From: a virus
Direction: 5' to 3' (one strand)
IMG/VR virus record: IMGVR_UViG_3300045131_002362
Location: 1-64,000 of that record
DNA length: 64,000 nt
Shown: positions 34,277-42,705 of the stretch, one piece after another
Position numbering within the stretch: position 1 is the first letter of the stretch
Layout: every line of letters starts with the position of its first letter
The notes under the pieces: generated by a model
The model's input: the letters and a program-made list of their open reading frames with translations, nothing else
Databases searched by the model: none
What the model was told of the DNA's origin: nothing
Position numbers and translations under genes: made by a program

Positions 34277-34310
34277 GGCGGCGCGCGAGCCGATTGACCC
34301 GCGCGCCGCC
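34277..34310 (-). terminator. GC-rich hairpin between SSB and next gene
   Basis: A perfect 11-bp stem, GGCGGCGCGCG/CGCGCGCCGCC, with a 12-base loop, located 21 bases after the SSB stop. No U-tract follows on the minus strand. It may lower readthrough or protect the 3' end of the SSB message, setting a high SSB ratio. Confidence 0.5.
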
Positions 34311-34331
34311 GTTGTTCTGTTGCCGCTCAGA

Positions 34332-35597
34332 TTAGAACGGCAGGCGTTCGTCGTCCGCCGTCGGCTCGTTGGCGGGCTGGCGCACGGCCTGCGGTGTCAC
34401 CTTCCACAGGGAGGCGACGCAGCGACGAAGGGCTGCGATGTTGGCCGCGCCGGTCAGCGACAGATCGTGCGCCGATCCGCCCTTGGCCGCGCCGTACTTG
34501 ACCAGCTCGTCGACTTCCATCGCAAGCAGGTCTTCCCATGACGGGGCTTCGAGGTTCGACACATCCTCGTAACGCACCGGCTGCGTGTCCGCCTTGGGCG
34601 GCTGCCCGGTCTGCTGGCCTGCGGGCGCCTGCTTGCGGGGGTTGAGGATCGCGTCGACGCGCTCGCGGGTCGCTGCGGCCAGCTCCTCGGCGGGCGAGTG
34701 GTTGACGAGCGCGTACACGTCGACCAGCTCCGTGCCGTCCTTAGCGTCCTTGCCCTTGCCCAGCTCAGGCCACCAGATGTCGCTGGCCTTGCCGACACCC
34801 TCGATCGCCTTCATCGGCGTGATCTTCGAGAGCTTCCAGTACGGCGCGGGGGCACGCTTCGACTTCGCGTCGCCGCCGCCCTCGTCCTGATAGGTGGCGC
34901 GGACGTACTCAGCCACGAGCCAGCGCGCGCCGTCCCCGTTGCTGTAGTAGTCGCTCGGCAACACCTCGCCGGCCAGCAGCTTCTTCGGCGTCGCGAGCTG
35001 TGCGACCATATCGAAGAAGTTGTCATGCTTGGCATTCGACGCCTGCTCATTCGTCAGCGCCGTCGTCCAGCAGCGGATGCCGAGATCCTCGCCGTTGAAG
35101 TACACGCGACTGATCACGAGCGCAGTCTGCTTGGTGCCGAAGCCCGTCTGCTTCATGATGTCGTCCTTCGTGACCGAGCCGCTCTTGTAAGCCTCGCTCT
35201 TGAACAGCTCCATGCGCCCGTCGCACACCGCGCAGCGGCCCGTGCGGGTCGAGGCGGGACACACGCGGTCGGTGTAGGTGAACCCGAACCGCTTGTGGTA
35301 GCTGAACGGGTAGAACGGCAGCAGGTTGCCGATGTGCTCGCCCGTCACCGTGCTCGGCAGGTGAGCGAGCAGATCCTTCGTCACGAGGATACCCAGGATG
35401 CGGTGCGCCACCTCCAGCGTTGCCTCCTGCGTCTCCTTGGCCAGCGGCAGGCTGAACTCGCCCGCGATCAGCCTCGGGTTGAACTCCCCGTCGAACTTGA
35501 CGAGGGGGCGCTCGACGGCGCTGCTGCTACCCTGCTCGCCAGCACTCTTCACGTAATCCGTCTGGTTTACGTTCGCTACTCCGTATGTCTTCTTCAT
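34332..35597 (-). CDS. Single-stranded DNA-binding protein (gp32-like)
   Basis: A 421-residue protein. Residues 113-125 (CPASTRTGRCAVC) form a zinc knuckle as in T4 gp32. The protein ends in TADDERLPF, the acidic, Pro-Phe tail by which SSBs recruit replication and repair partners. The central region should form the OB-fold; a Pro/Gln linker lies near 330-350. It has its own strong phage promoter (copy C) and a hairpin after its stop, which fits the large amounts of SSB a phage needs. Start with GGAG upstream. Confidence 0.75.
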   Translation of the reverse strand: MKKTYGVANVNQTDYVKSAGEQGSSSAVERPLVKFDGEFNPRLIAGEFSLPLAKETQEATLEVAHRILGILVTKDLLAHLPSTVTGEHIGNLLPFYPFSYHKRFGFTYTDRVCPASTRTGRCAVCDGRMELFKSEAYKSGSVTKDDIMKQTGFGTKQTALVISRVYFNGEDLGIRCWTTALTNEQASNAKHDNFFDMVAQLATPKKLLAGEVLPSDYYSNGDGARWLVAEYVRATYQDEGGGDAKSKRAPAPYWKLSKITPMKAIEGVGKASDIWWPELGKGKDAKDGTELVDVYALVNHSPAEELAAATRERVDAILNPRKQAPAGQQTGQPPKADTQPVRYEDVSNLEAPSWEDLLAMEVDELVKYGAAKGGSAHDLSLTGAANIAALRRCVASLWKVTPQAVRQPANEPTADDERLPF

Positions 35598-35690
35598 CTG
35601 TGTAACTCCGTATCGGCATTTTGCCCCGCATCGGGCGTTGCCGGTTGTCTGTTTCATTCTGGAGAAGCGGCACCCGCCGCCTCTCACACT

Positions 35691-35722
35691 CATTATATCC
35701 GAATCCGCATCGTTCACGCGCC
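35691..35722 (-). promoter_or_regulatory. Phage-type promoter, copy C
   Basis: Minus-strand GGCGCGTGAA, nine bases, TTCGGATATAATG; -10 box at 35697-35692. One base differs from the other three copies in the upstream block. The leader to the SSB start is about 90 bases and contains a GGCGGCGGGTGCCGCC-like fold. Confidence 0.8.
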
Positions 35723-35980
35723 GTAAATCAGCACGAAAAAGACGATTGCAGTCACTAGCACGCCGGCAAGAAAATCGGCCACCATCATGACCTTCTCCTT
35801 GCGACGAAGCTTTTCAGCTTCGGCCTCCGCCGTCGCGACAGCCTTCCGAAGCACGTCCCGCTCCCTGCGGTACTGCTCCACGAACCTGATGTGCGCGGAC
35901 TTCACACGGTGAAGATCCATTTTGAGCAGCATTACCTGTCTCGCATAATCCGTCTTCAACATTTCCCTCTGTCGTTCCAT
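35714..35980 (-). CDS. Tail-anchored coiled-coil membrane protein
   Basis: An 88-residue protein, MERQREML start behind AAGGAGG. A coiled coil runs from about 1-62 and a membrane segment ends the protein (VADFLAGVLVTAIVFFVLIYG). The topology is C-tail anchored. It follows the DNA polymerase gene and its 3' end overlaps promoter copy C. It could tether replication to the membrane or be a small spanin-like protein; undecided. Confidence 0.6.
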   Translation of the reverse strand: MERQREMLKTDYARQVMLLKMDLHRVKSAHIRFVEQYRRERDVLRKAVATAEAEAEKLRRKEKVMMVADFLAGVLVTAIVFFVLIYGA

Positions 35981-35990
35981 GTCGCCCTCC

Positions 35991-37994
35991 TTAATCGAAC
36001 AGGTCGTCCGAATCGTCCTCTTCAACCACCTTCTTCGCGATCTTGTCAGTCGCGTACCATTTCAGGTCGATGTCCTCGACTTTCACCTTTTCAGCCAGCG
36101 CCGCGAACTGCGGACAGCCGGTCGCCTTGCGGCGCTTGCGGAACGACAGATCGTCAGACATGTCACCGAAGAGCCCGTCGTCCATCTTGCCGTCGTCCTT
36201 GCACACGATCTCAATATCGCTCGCCTTCTTCGAGTTCGGCGCGACCGGAACCACGTCGAGCCACTCGCGCCGGTCCTCCTTTCCGTTTACACTGAAGCAC
36301 TCGCTGTTCTTATCGCGCTTCAGCTCTAGCGCGAAGCTGTCGATCGTGAGTCCGTCCGTGGGCATCACGCGCCCGTCATTGAGTGCAGCGTACACCCGAG
36401 ACTCGTAAAGATATGGAACGACTGTGCAGTGCTTGAGATTGTACCAGGTGCCTTTCTTTTTGAGTTTGCCAGATCCTACGGGCTTGCCCGGCTTGGGCAT
36501 CTCCCGCGCCACGTAGTTCGATATGTCCTTCTGGTACATCTGCTCGAACTCCGTCCATTCCATCTCCAACCGAGTGCGCTTCTCGAAGGCCGCTACAATC
36601 TCGCGGATCTGCGCCATCGACTCGTCTGTGCGGCTCAGCAGCCGGAAGAAGATTCCGTCCGTGTTCGACTGTACCAACTCGATGTGCCGCTCCAGCTTCT
36701 CCAGCAGGTCGGTCATGAGCAACTGGCCCGTGATCGTGACGCCGCAGAAGTTGTACGGATCGTACATCTCGCTCTTGTCGAAGCCCATGCTGCCGAAGCT
36801 GCCGTTGAGGCACAGCTTCAGCCCCTCGGCCCGCTTGTCGCCGCGCGGCTTGTAAACCTTCGTGCGCAGGTCGATCAGGTTGCCAAATAGCGTCCTATCG
36901 TAACCGATCACGCGGCGGGACAGGAAGTTGTAATGGCGCATGATGTTGGGATACAGCGACGCAGCGTCCAACGACCAGATGCCACCGCCCTTCAGCGACC
37001 ACACGCCGGGAGGGCAGCCGTGGACGCCGCCGATACCGTAGACGTGCGGTATGCCGCAGACCTTCTTCAGCACGACGCCCGTGCCGCCCGTCTTGCGGCT
37101 GGACATGGCACGCAACTGCCCGAGCGTCTTCTCGCTGTACGCCTTTAGGATGTCGCGGTGCTTCCAGATCCGGATCTCCTTCGGAACGACGTACCGCTGG
37201 CTCTCCCAGTCCTCCGGTACGGCGAAATTCTCCTCCTTGGCGTTTAGCACGATCGCGGTGATGCGTGGCTTCGTCATCTCCCAATCGACGCCCTTGTCGC
37301 CGTAGTCGTCCACAAGAACGCGGCGTGCGTTCAGGCACGGGTCCCAGCCTTCGCCCGATAGCAACAGCAGCGCAGTAGCGCAGCAGTCGTACAGACAATA
37401 CTTCGACACCTCAGAGCGCTCACCCTTGCTAAGGTGCCGCCTGTCGAACGGAACCGAGCTGCGCATGATGTTGTATCCGTTCAGACGCTCCCAGCGCTTC
37501 AGGCCGCACTCGGGTATCTTGCGCTCGTTCGGAGGCACGCCGATCTTCTTCTGGCCGATGTCGAAGCCGATGTCGAACGTGCGCCCCGTCCACTCAGGCT
37601 TGCGTCCACGCTCGCCGCTGCGCCAGGGCAGGTCAAGTTGACCGACAGCGTTGACCAGCTCGTCGGAAAGCCGCTTTACAGCCGCCTCGTCCGCGCCGGC
37701 CAGGATCGCGTCCGTCAGTTTGTTGTCGAAGTTCTTGTTGTTGAAGCCAACGGCCACAACGCTCATGTCGCGCAGAAAGACCTGCCGCAGCACGCGGCGG
37801 ATCTCGTCGCAGCCCCACACGCTCCAGACGTGGCCGGTCGCCACGTCCAGCATTGTCAGGTGCGTGTCGTCCGGGAACGTCTCATAATCGTGGACGATGA
37901 AGCGCTGCTTGAACGTGCGCCGCGCGTCCTCGCTCAGCTCGCCGAAGCGCTTCTTGAACGTCTCCACCACCTCCGCGACCGTCGCGTCTTTCAT
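35991..37994 (-). CDS. Family B DNA polymerase
   Basis: A 667-residue polymerase with 3'-5' exonuclease. Exo I VHDYETF (D36, E38), Exo II GFNNKNFDNKL (83-93), Exo III YCLYD (199-203). Polymerase motif A SLDAASLYPNIM (341-352), motif B KLCLNGSFGSMG (393-404), motif C QSNTDGIFF (442-450), where the first Asp of the usual DTD is Asn. The palm and thumb are short compared with T4 gp43 (about 900 residues). Start at 37994, overlapping the upstream stop (ATGA); AAAAGGA lies upstream. Confidence 0.9.
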   Translation of the reverse strand: MKDATVAEVVETFKKRFGELSEDARRTFKQRFIVHDYETFPDDTHLTMLDVATGHVWSVWGCDEIRRVLRQVFLRDMSVVAVGFNNKNFDNKLTDAILAGADEAAVKRLSDELVNAVGQLDLPWRSGERGRKPEWTGRTFDIGFDIGQKKIGVPPNERKIPECGLKRWERLNGYNIMRSSVPFDRRHLSKGERSEVSKYCLYDCCATALLLLSGEGWDPCLNARRVLVDDYGDKGVDWEMTKPRITAIVLNAKEENFAVPEDWESQRYVVPKEIRIWKHRDILKAYSEKTLGQLRAMSSRKTGGTGVVLKKVCGIPHVYGIGGVHGCPPGVWSLKGGGIWSLDAASLYPNIMRHYNFLSRRVIGYDRTLFGNLIDLRTKVYKPRGDKRAEGLKLCLNGSFGSMGFDKSEMYDPYNFCGVTITGQLLMTDLLEKLERHIELVQSNTDGIFFRLLSRTDESMAQIREIVAAFEKRTRLEMEWTEFEQMYQKDISNYVAREMPKPGKPVGSGKLKKKGTWYNLKHCTVVPYLYESRVYAALNDGRVMPTDGLTIDSFALELKRDKNSECFSVNGKEDRREWLDVVPVAPNSKKASDIEIVCKDDGKMDDGLFGDMSDDLSFRKRRKATGCPQFAALAEKVKVEDIDLKWYATDKIAKKVVEEDDSDDLFD

Positions 37995-38155
37995 GTACGC
38001 CTGTCCTTTTTCATAGGCAACAACGCCCGTCTTGCCTTCTTCGCCGCGTTTCGGCACACTCGATCACAATATTTCTTCGGTGTGCCTTTGCCGTCGTCAA
38101 AGCTGTGCAGCGGAAAGCCGCACCAAACACACGGAACAATATTCGTTATCGTCAC
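37991..38155 (-). CDS. Small zinc-finger protein before polymerase
   Basis: A 54-residue protein starting at GTG 38155 in a GTGA overlap with the HNH gene. CVWCG and YCDRVC give four zinc ligands. The C-terminus is basic (NAAKKARRALLPMKKDRR). Coupled to the polymerase start. Function unknown. Confidence 0.55.
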   Translation of the reverse strand: MTITNIVPCVWCGFPLHSFDDGKGTPKKYCDRVCRNAAKKARRALLPMKKDRRT

Positions 38156-38538
38156 GCCTTCTTCTCCTTCCTGGCCTTGCGCCATTCCGCCGTGCGCGTT
38201 TTGTGGCACGCGTTGCAAAGGGTCCTCATGTTCTCGAGCACCGTCGCCCCGCCCTCGCAGAACGGCACGATGTGGTCGTGCTCCTCGCGCGTCGTCTCTC
38301 TACCCGCCCACCACGCCTTCCACTGCTCTTGTGTGTATCCGAAGCCGGCGACCGGCCTCGTGCGGCGCCACGCGAGATAATTGGCGCGGATGTCCGTGCC
38401 GCAGATCTGGCAGATGTGCTTGTCGCGGGCGATCACCGCAAGCTTGACCCAGTACGGGGTGATGTCGTATCCGTAAACCGGATGCGCTTCCCTTCCGGGC
38501 ATCGGGTTGCAGAGGCGGCACTTACAATGATCGCTCAT
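38152..38538 (-). CDS. HNH endonuclease
   Basis: A 128-residue protein with the complete motif: CQICGTDI, then EEHDHIVPFCEGG, ENMRTLCNACH. It has an extra N-terminal Cys pair (CKCRLC). Compact, free-standing HNH next to a polymerase gene is a common homing position, but it may also act in packaging or DNA processing. Coupled on both sides by four-base overlaps. Confidence 0.8.
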   Translation of the reverse strand: MSDHCKCRLCNPMPGREAHPVYGYDITPYWVKLAVIARDKHICQICGTDIRANYLAWRRTRPVAGFGYTQEQWKAWWAGRETTREEHDHIVPFCEGGATVLENMRTLCNACHKTRTAEWRKARKEKKA

Positions 38539-38744
38539 GGCTTGCCTTTCAGGACCAGCTCGTCCACCATATCGTCGAAGTTCTCACCGCGAATATTGCG
38601 CGCGCAGAGATCTTTGAACGCGAACCAATCCAGCTTGCGCAGAGCCTCATAGCGCAGGTAGCCGGCCGCTAGATCGAGCTTATCGTGCCTTGCCGCGAGG
38701 ATTGTTAGCGTACCAAAACGAGCCTGACTTTCTTTGAGTGTCAT
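38535..38744 (-). CDS. Unknown 69-residue protein
   Basis: Begins MTLKESQARF behind CAGGAG; its ATG overlaps the stop of the methyltransferase-like gene. Helical and charged. No family recognised. Confidence 0.5.
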   Translation of the reverse strand: MTLKESQARFGTLTILAARHDKLDLAAGYLRYEALRKLDWFAFKDLCARNIRGENFDDMVDELVLKGKP

Positions 38745-39442
38745 CAGAAAATCTCCTGTTGGAGAAAGTATGGCACAGACCACTGGGCGGCGAAAGCTTT
38801 CGCGATGCCCTCGTACGTTCTCGAACGGATCTTCGACCGGTCGGACGACGGCGGCAAGCGGTTCTGCCCACTCGCCGTCTGGTCGGCCCAGCGAAACAAA
38901 GTTTTCTTGCTTGGGGAATAGTGAGTTTGCGAATATCTGTGCCCATTGCCATCACGATAGTCGGTTCCGTCAGAATTCTGTTGAAATATCGGTTGGCAGA
39001 TCGCCGTCGGCACGATCTTCGGCAAGCCCTTGAGCCACAGGCACGTCTTCTTCGACTCCGGGCACCCGTGCTCATACGGCTGGATGATCTGGTCGGGCTT
39101 GCGCCAAAGCCGCGACATGATGCAGACCGGGTTCTCGATGGCCACGCGCGGAATGTGGTCGAGCCGCGTGAACGCCATGAAGAAGTCGATACCGGCCTGC
39201 TGCCGCCCGTCTGCGATCTTCTCTTTGAACCAAGCCGCGCCACTCACCGCGATATGGGTACACGGCGGATGGCAGATCGCCAGGTCCCAGGCGGCCTTTG
39301 CCACTTCCAACGCGTCGGCCTTATAGTGATACGGGCTGCCGTCGTCCGCAGCTTGTAGATCGCAGCTCCAAGCGTCGTGACCGAGGGCGCGGAAAGCCTC
39401 TCGAACTACGCCAGAACACTCGCACAAAACAACAACACGCAT
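38744..39442 (-). CDS. DNA cytosine methyltransferase-like protein
   Basis: A 232-residue protein. CECSGVVREAFRALGHDAWSCD resembles SAM-binding motif I, DLAICHPPCT carries the catalytic PC motif, and AIENPV the ENP motif of C5-cytosine methyltransferases. The usual target-recognition region is short, as in many phage versions. It could protect phage DNA from restriction. Start at MRVVVLCE with GGAG upstream. Confidence 0.7.
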   Translation of the reverse strand: MRVVVLCECSGVVREAFRALGHDAWSCDLQAADDGSPYHYKADALEVAKAAWDLAICHPPCTHIAVSGAAWFKEKIADGRQQAGIDFFMAFTRLDHIPRVAIENPVCIMSRLWRKPDQIIQPYEHGCPESKKTCLWLKGLPKIVPTAICQPIFQQNSDGTDYRDGNGHRYSQTHYSPSKKTLFRWADQTASGQNRLPPSSDRSKIRSRTYEGIAKAFAAQWSVPYFLQQEIF

Positions 39443-39446
39443 TGAA

Positions 39447-39698
39447 CTACTCCATAATTGAAACTCGTGTGCACAAATCGTTCTCTTCTTCGAGAGGGCC
39501 AACAAATGCAAACACATCATCGGGTGCTGGGCAAACCTTCATTCCGGAAAAGGGATAAGACCACTCGTTGCCGCTCCAAAACATGAATCTGCGCTCTTCA
39601 AAGATACGCGCCATATTTTCGTATGCCCGGCGATACCGCACAACCGCGTATGTCCCGATTTCACTCGGTGTCCCTATTGTGAATTCAATTTTGCTCAT
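39447..39698 (-). CDS. Unknown 83-residue protein
   Basis: Begins MSKIEFTIG. Beta-rich with aromatic residues (FMFWSGNEWSYPFSG). It ends five bases before the methyltransferase start. No family recognised. Confidence 0.5.
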   Translation of the reverse strand: MSKIEFTIGTPSEIGTYAVVRYRRAYENMARIFEERRFMFWSGNEWSYPFSGMKVCPAPDDVFAFVGPLEEENDLCTRVSIME

Positions 39699-39702
39699 GT
39701 CT

Positions 39703-39930
39703 TCAGCCCTTCTCGTAGAATTCGACGAGCACGAACTGCCAGTTCCACGCAAAATCGTGTTCGTAATTTTTGATGAGCTGGTGGAACCTCGCATGCGCCT
39801 CGCTCTCATTCGGGAAGCTGCCTTTGTACCCGTTGAAGGGCTCCTTGCCCTCTTCCGCGTTGCCGATCTCGCCCGGCTCGACCAGCACGCCACCGTCGAG
39901 CAGCACCTTCCAACAATAGCGTTTCCTCAT
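39703..39930 (-). CDS. Unknown 75-residue protein
   Basis: Begins MRKRYCWKVLLDGG and contains FPNESEAHARFHQLIKNYEHDF. The start overlaps the stop of the Rad50-like C-lobe gene. The pattern resembles small single-domain phage proteins of unknown role. Confidence 0.5.
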   Translation of the reverse strand: MRKRYCWKVLLDGGVLVEPGEIGNAEEGKEPFNGYKGSFPNESEAHARFHQLIKNYEHDFAWNWQFVLVEFYEKG

Positions 39931-40616
39931 ACCCTCACCACCTCGCTCTTTTCATAACCGATCTTGCGCACCTCGTACACGATGACGCCGGGCTCGCCGG
40001 CAATCACGTCGAGACTCTCGTCCGTCGCGGAGGCGTCGCCGATGTCGCTCTGGTGGACGACGACGGCCTGGATGTCGAGAGCGACGCATGTGTTGTACAG
40101 CATGCGCAGCGCACGCCTGCGGCCCGCAGAGCCGTGTAGGTTGCGGAACGGCTCGTCCAGCACAAGGACGCGCGAGGGCGCAGGCTGCTCGATAACGACA
40201 ACGCAGGGCCGCAGCGCGAAGCTGAGCGTGTCCCACAGGCCGCCACCGGCGCAGTCGAAAGGATGGGCCTCGTCGCCAGCCTCCGTGCGCAGCAGCAGCT
40301 CGCACTCCGTCTTGCCCCGGTTCTCCCGGAAGCGCACGACGAAGGCGTCCTTGCGCCGGTCGTGGAAGACGTGGTGCATCGCCTTGGTGACGATCGCGCC
40401 TACGTAGTTGCCGAAGCCGCTCTGCACGCGCGCCGCGACGTACTGCACTGTCTTCTGCACCGCGTCGATGTCAGTCTGCACGGCGCGCGCCGCGTCCAGC
40501 TTCACGCGCGCCTCTTCCAGCCTTGAACGCACCAGCAATCTTTGAGAGAAGAGAGCGTCTCGGCGCTGGCGAAGGCTTGCCACGCTTGCAATAGGGCAGC
40601 TTGATTCTGTCTGCAT
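39927..40616 (-). CDS. Rad50/SbcC-like ATPase, C-terminal lobe
   Basis: A 229-residue protein: a coiled coil at about 15-65, then an ABC ATPase C-lobe with signature CAGGGLWDTLSFAL (122-135) and Walker B VLVLDEPF (150-157, catalytic Glu), followed by a D-loop-like NLHGS. No Walker A is present. The complementary N-lobe with Walker A and zinc hook is the separate gene at 43276-44646. The two should assemble into one ATPase with SbcD (41767-42705). The start at 40616 follows AAAGGAATCATTC and overlaps the upstream gene by 146 bases. Confidence 0.75.
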   Translation of the reverse strand: MQTESSCPIASVASLRQRRDALFSQRLLVRSRLEEARVKLDAARAVQTDIDAVQKTVQYVAARVQSGFGNYVGAIVTKAMHHVFHDRRKDAFVVRFRENRGKTECELLLRTEAGDEAHPFDCAGGGLWDTLSFALRPCVVVIEQPAPSRVLVLDEPFRNLHGSAGRRRALRMLYNTCVALDIQAVVVHQSDIGDASATDESLDVIAGEPGVIVYEVRKIGYEKSEVVRV

Positions 40617-40890
40617 GAATGATTCCTTTCTGCTCGAATTCCTCACCCGGCTGCCGCGATCCGCGACACGCCGGAAACTTCACACACCCGTAGAATGGCC
40701 CGTGCGGGCCTGTCGTAACCAGCCTCGTCTTCGCACCGCACTCGGGACACTCGCCCGGTCCGCAAGGGCGGTCGCTATACAGCCTGCCCTCCGCAGCGTA
40801 CGCGCCGTCGAAAAGCGGCTCCTCGTCGTCCGCCCAGTACGAATCGTAAAGGCCGCTCCACATCTCCATGTCATCGGTTGTGTCGCTCAT
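40471..40890 (-). CDS. Topoisomerase-type zinc-finger protein
   Basis: A 139-residue protein. CPECGAKTRLVTTGPHGPFYGC followed by FPACRG is the C-terminal zinc finger found in topoisomerase I, here free-standing. The last 48 residues are basic and lie in the region that also encodes the N-terminus of the Rad50-like C-lobe, in another frame. The real stop may therefore carry a long overlap. Confidence 0.6.
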   Translation of the reverse strand: MSDTTDDMEMWSGLYDSYWADDEEPLFDGAYAAEGRLYSDRPCGPGECPECGAKTRLVTTGPHGPFYGCVKFPACRGSRQPGEEFEQKGIIHADRIKLPYCKRGKPSPAPRRSLLSKIAGAFKAGRGAREAGRGARRAD

Positions 40891-41360
40891 GGTCTGCCGC
40901 CTATGCTGTATTCCGGGATGTCTGTCAACACTCCGTTGAACTTCAGAAGCACTCCGGCCTTCTCAAGCGCGTCATGAGCACTGTCACCACGCGCTTTGGC
41001 TCGTTCGTGCTCGTTCATGCGGATGCGGGCGATCATGCGCTGTTTGTAATAAAGCGAATAGAGCGCCGCCACAGGAGACCGGTGCGCGAACTTCTTGATC
41101 GCCGTCTTACACACGCGCTTCGGCTTGAACAGCGGAATGACACGATGACCATCCGAGAGAAAGCCTACCGTCTCAAAGCACCGTGTCTCTGACAGCACAT
41201 CGTATTCGATGCACAAGGGGTTAGCTTCGTCGTACTTCCCAAAATACCAGCGATACCTCTTAGCGGGATCGGGAACGAAGTCCTTCGCGAGATACTTTGC
41301 AAGATCATCGCGTTTCTCGGCGCAGGTCGCGAGAATGTTTCCGTCAAACAAACGATTCAT
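40887..41360 (-). CDS. Unknown 157-residue protein
   Basis: Begins MNRLFDGN behind GAGGTG; a GTG four codons earlier is possible. Basic in the middle (FKPKRVCKTAIKKFAHRS). Coupled to both neighbours. No family recognised. Confidence 0.5.
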   Translation of the reverse strand: MNRLFDGNILATCAEKRDDLAKYLAKDFVPDPAKRYRWYFGKYDEANPLCIEYDVLSETRCFETVGFLSDGHRVIPLFKPKRVCKTAIKKFAHRSPVAALYSLYYKQRMIARIRMNEHERAKARGDSAHDALEKAGVLLKFNGVLTDIPEYSIGGRP

Positions 41361-41364
41361 TTCA

Positions 41365-41619
41365 TCACCCACCTCTCCCGAAAAGGATCGAGTCGAGTTC
41401 TCTCGCCAGATCCTTCAGCGTGTATCCCGTGCAGTGTCTCTTGGCGCCGAAAGCCTGCACCGACAGGGTTTTCAGCGAGGCCGAAATGCGCTTCACCTTT
41501 GCGACATCCTCCTCGGTGAGCCGCTGCTTGCACACGCAGCAGATCGACTCGAAGCCGCCGGATCTCGCGGCGATCTTCTCTTTCAGCGCGGAGCGATCAG
41601 ATGGTGTCATCGTTGTCAC
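41365..41619 (-). CDS. Small Cys-pair protein, 84 residues
   Basis: Starts at GTG 41619 in a GTGA overlap, with GGAGAAGG upstream. CCVCKQRLTEED is one half of a zinc site and a lone Cys follows. A longer frame to 41706 lacks a start signal. Function unknown. Confidence 0.5.
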   Translation of the reverse strand: MTTMTPSDRSALKEKIAARSGGFESICCVCKQRLTEEDVAKVKRISASLKTLSVQAFGAKRHCTGYTLKDLARELDSILFGRGG

Positions 41620-41756
41620 TTCAGCCTTCTCCAGATTGGACAATTCTCGATCTTGCACTTTCCATAGGTGAATGGGCGAGTCGTTCGATTGCTCGCATTG
41701 GCACATGCCCCGAGATCAAGATGCGAGCAGTTCCGCTTGAGTTGTCGAAAGGTTAT
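41616..41756 (-). CDS. Cys-rich 46-residue protein, possible ATA start
   Basis: Between the SbcD stop and the next gene, the frame ITFRQLKRNCSHLD to CPIWRRLK carries four Cys (C10, C18, C34, C39), a pattern of small phage zinc proteins. It has no ATG, GTG or TTG. An ATA at 41756 sits right after AAGAAAGAG, 11 bases past the SbcD stop, so a rare AUA start or a sequencing error is suggested. Confidence 0.4.
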   Translation of the reverse strand: MTFRQLKRNCSHLDLGACANASNRTTRPFTYGKCKIENCPIWRRLK

Positions 41757-41766
41757 CTCTTTCTTC

Positions 41767-42705
41767 TCAGATGCTGTTGATGATGTCACGGAGAAGCCTC
41801 CTCTGATTTTCGGTGAACACAAGTTCGCCGCACTTGCCTTCCTTCTCGATGCGCTCCAGCCCGGCCTTGAACGTGTCGCCGTATTGGAAGCCACCCGCGA
41901 GGGCCTCGCTGAACTCGTCCTTCTTGTCCTCCCGGCCCTTGTCCGCGTCCGAGCGCTCCAGCTCAAACACGTCCTTCTCGCCGACGAAGACGTTCTCGAC
42001 GCTCATGTCGTCGAACAGGACGCAGAAGCGCGGCTGCTGTTCCTTGTAGCGCACGTCGCTGCGTGTGAAGCAGCCGATGTTGTGGAACTCGACGCCGCCG
42101 ACCGTCACGTCGAACGCCTTGTGGTTGTCGCCCGAGAACACCATGTCGTAGCCGAGCGCCTTGTACTTCGCGGCTTCCACCGCCACATTGCCCTCCGTCT
42201 GGCCGGGAAACACGGGCGTGTTGTGCCACAGCGTCTTGTGCGTGACGAGGACCGACAACTTTGTGTCGTGACTCGGCTGCGGTATCACGTCGCCCCAGCC
42301 GGCGCCGTAAACAGAGACAGCTTTGTCAAGTTCGTAGGTTGAACCCGAGAAGTTCCTCATCGACGGTCCGGCCTCGTCGAACAGGGCATTCAGCGAGGTC
42401 ATGCGGTCATTCGCGTTATGGTGAAATCGGTCGTGCTGGCCAGGCACGACGTAGAGCCGCACATGCGGCCAGAAGTGCTCGCGCAGCACATCCCGCAGCG
42501 TCCACCAGTCGTTGAAGCTGCGGCTGATGTCGAACGTGTCGCCGGCCACGAAGCCGGGGATGCCGTGCTTACGCAGATATCCCGCGAACTTCACCAGCTT
42601 CGCGCCGATCACCTCGTTGAACGGACACGTCTCGCGCCGGTACTCGGGCGTCCGCGTCATCCAGTGGATGTCGGCCGCGAAGGCCGCTATCGGTTTCTTG
42701 CTCAT
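41767..42705 (-). CDS. SbcD/Mre11-like nuclease (T4 gp47-like)
   Basis: A 312-residue calcineurin-like phosphoesterase. Motifs in order: ADIHW (D12, H14), AGDTFD (54-59), PGQHD (88-92, usually GNHD), VTHKT, and SGDNHK (usually GHxH). It should form a complex with the two-part Rad50-like ATPase and process DNA ends for recombination. The gene lies between the two halves of that ATPase. Start behind GGAGG. Confidence 0.85.
   Translation of the reverse strand: MSKKPIAAFAADIHWMTRTPEYRRETCPFNEVIGAKLVKFAGYLRKHGIPGFVAGDTFDISRSFNDWWTLRDVLREHFWPHVRLYVVPGQHDRFHHNANDRMTSLNALFDEAGPSMRNFSGSTYELDKAVSVYGAGWGDVIPQPSHDTKLSVLVTHKTLWHNTPVFPGQTEGNVAVEAAKYKALGYDMVFSGDNHKAFDVTVGGVEFHNIGCFTRSDVRYKEQQPRFCVLFDDMSVENVFVGEKDVFELERSDADKGREDKKDEFSEALAGGFQYGDTFKAGLERIEKEGKCGELVFTENQRRLLRDIINSI

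Noticed and set aside
37434-38447. Long + strand frame of 337 codons over polymerase and HNH genes
   Set aside because: Shadow of two well-supported minus-strand genes with catalytic motifs; composition is typical of antisense reading.
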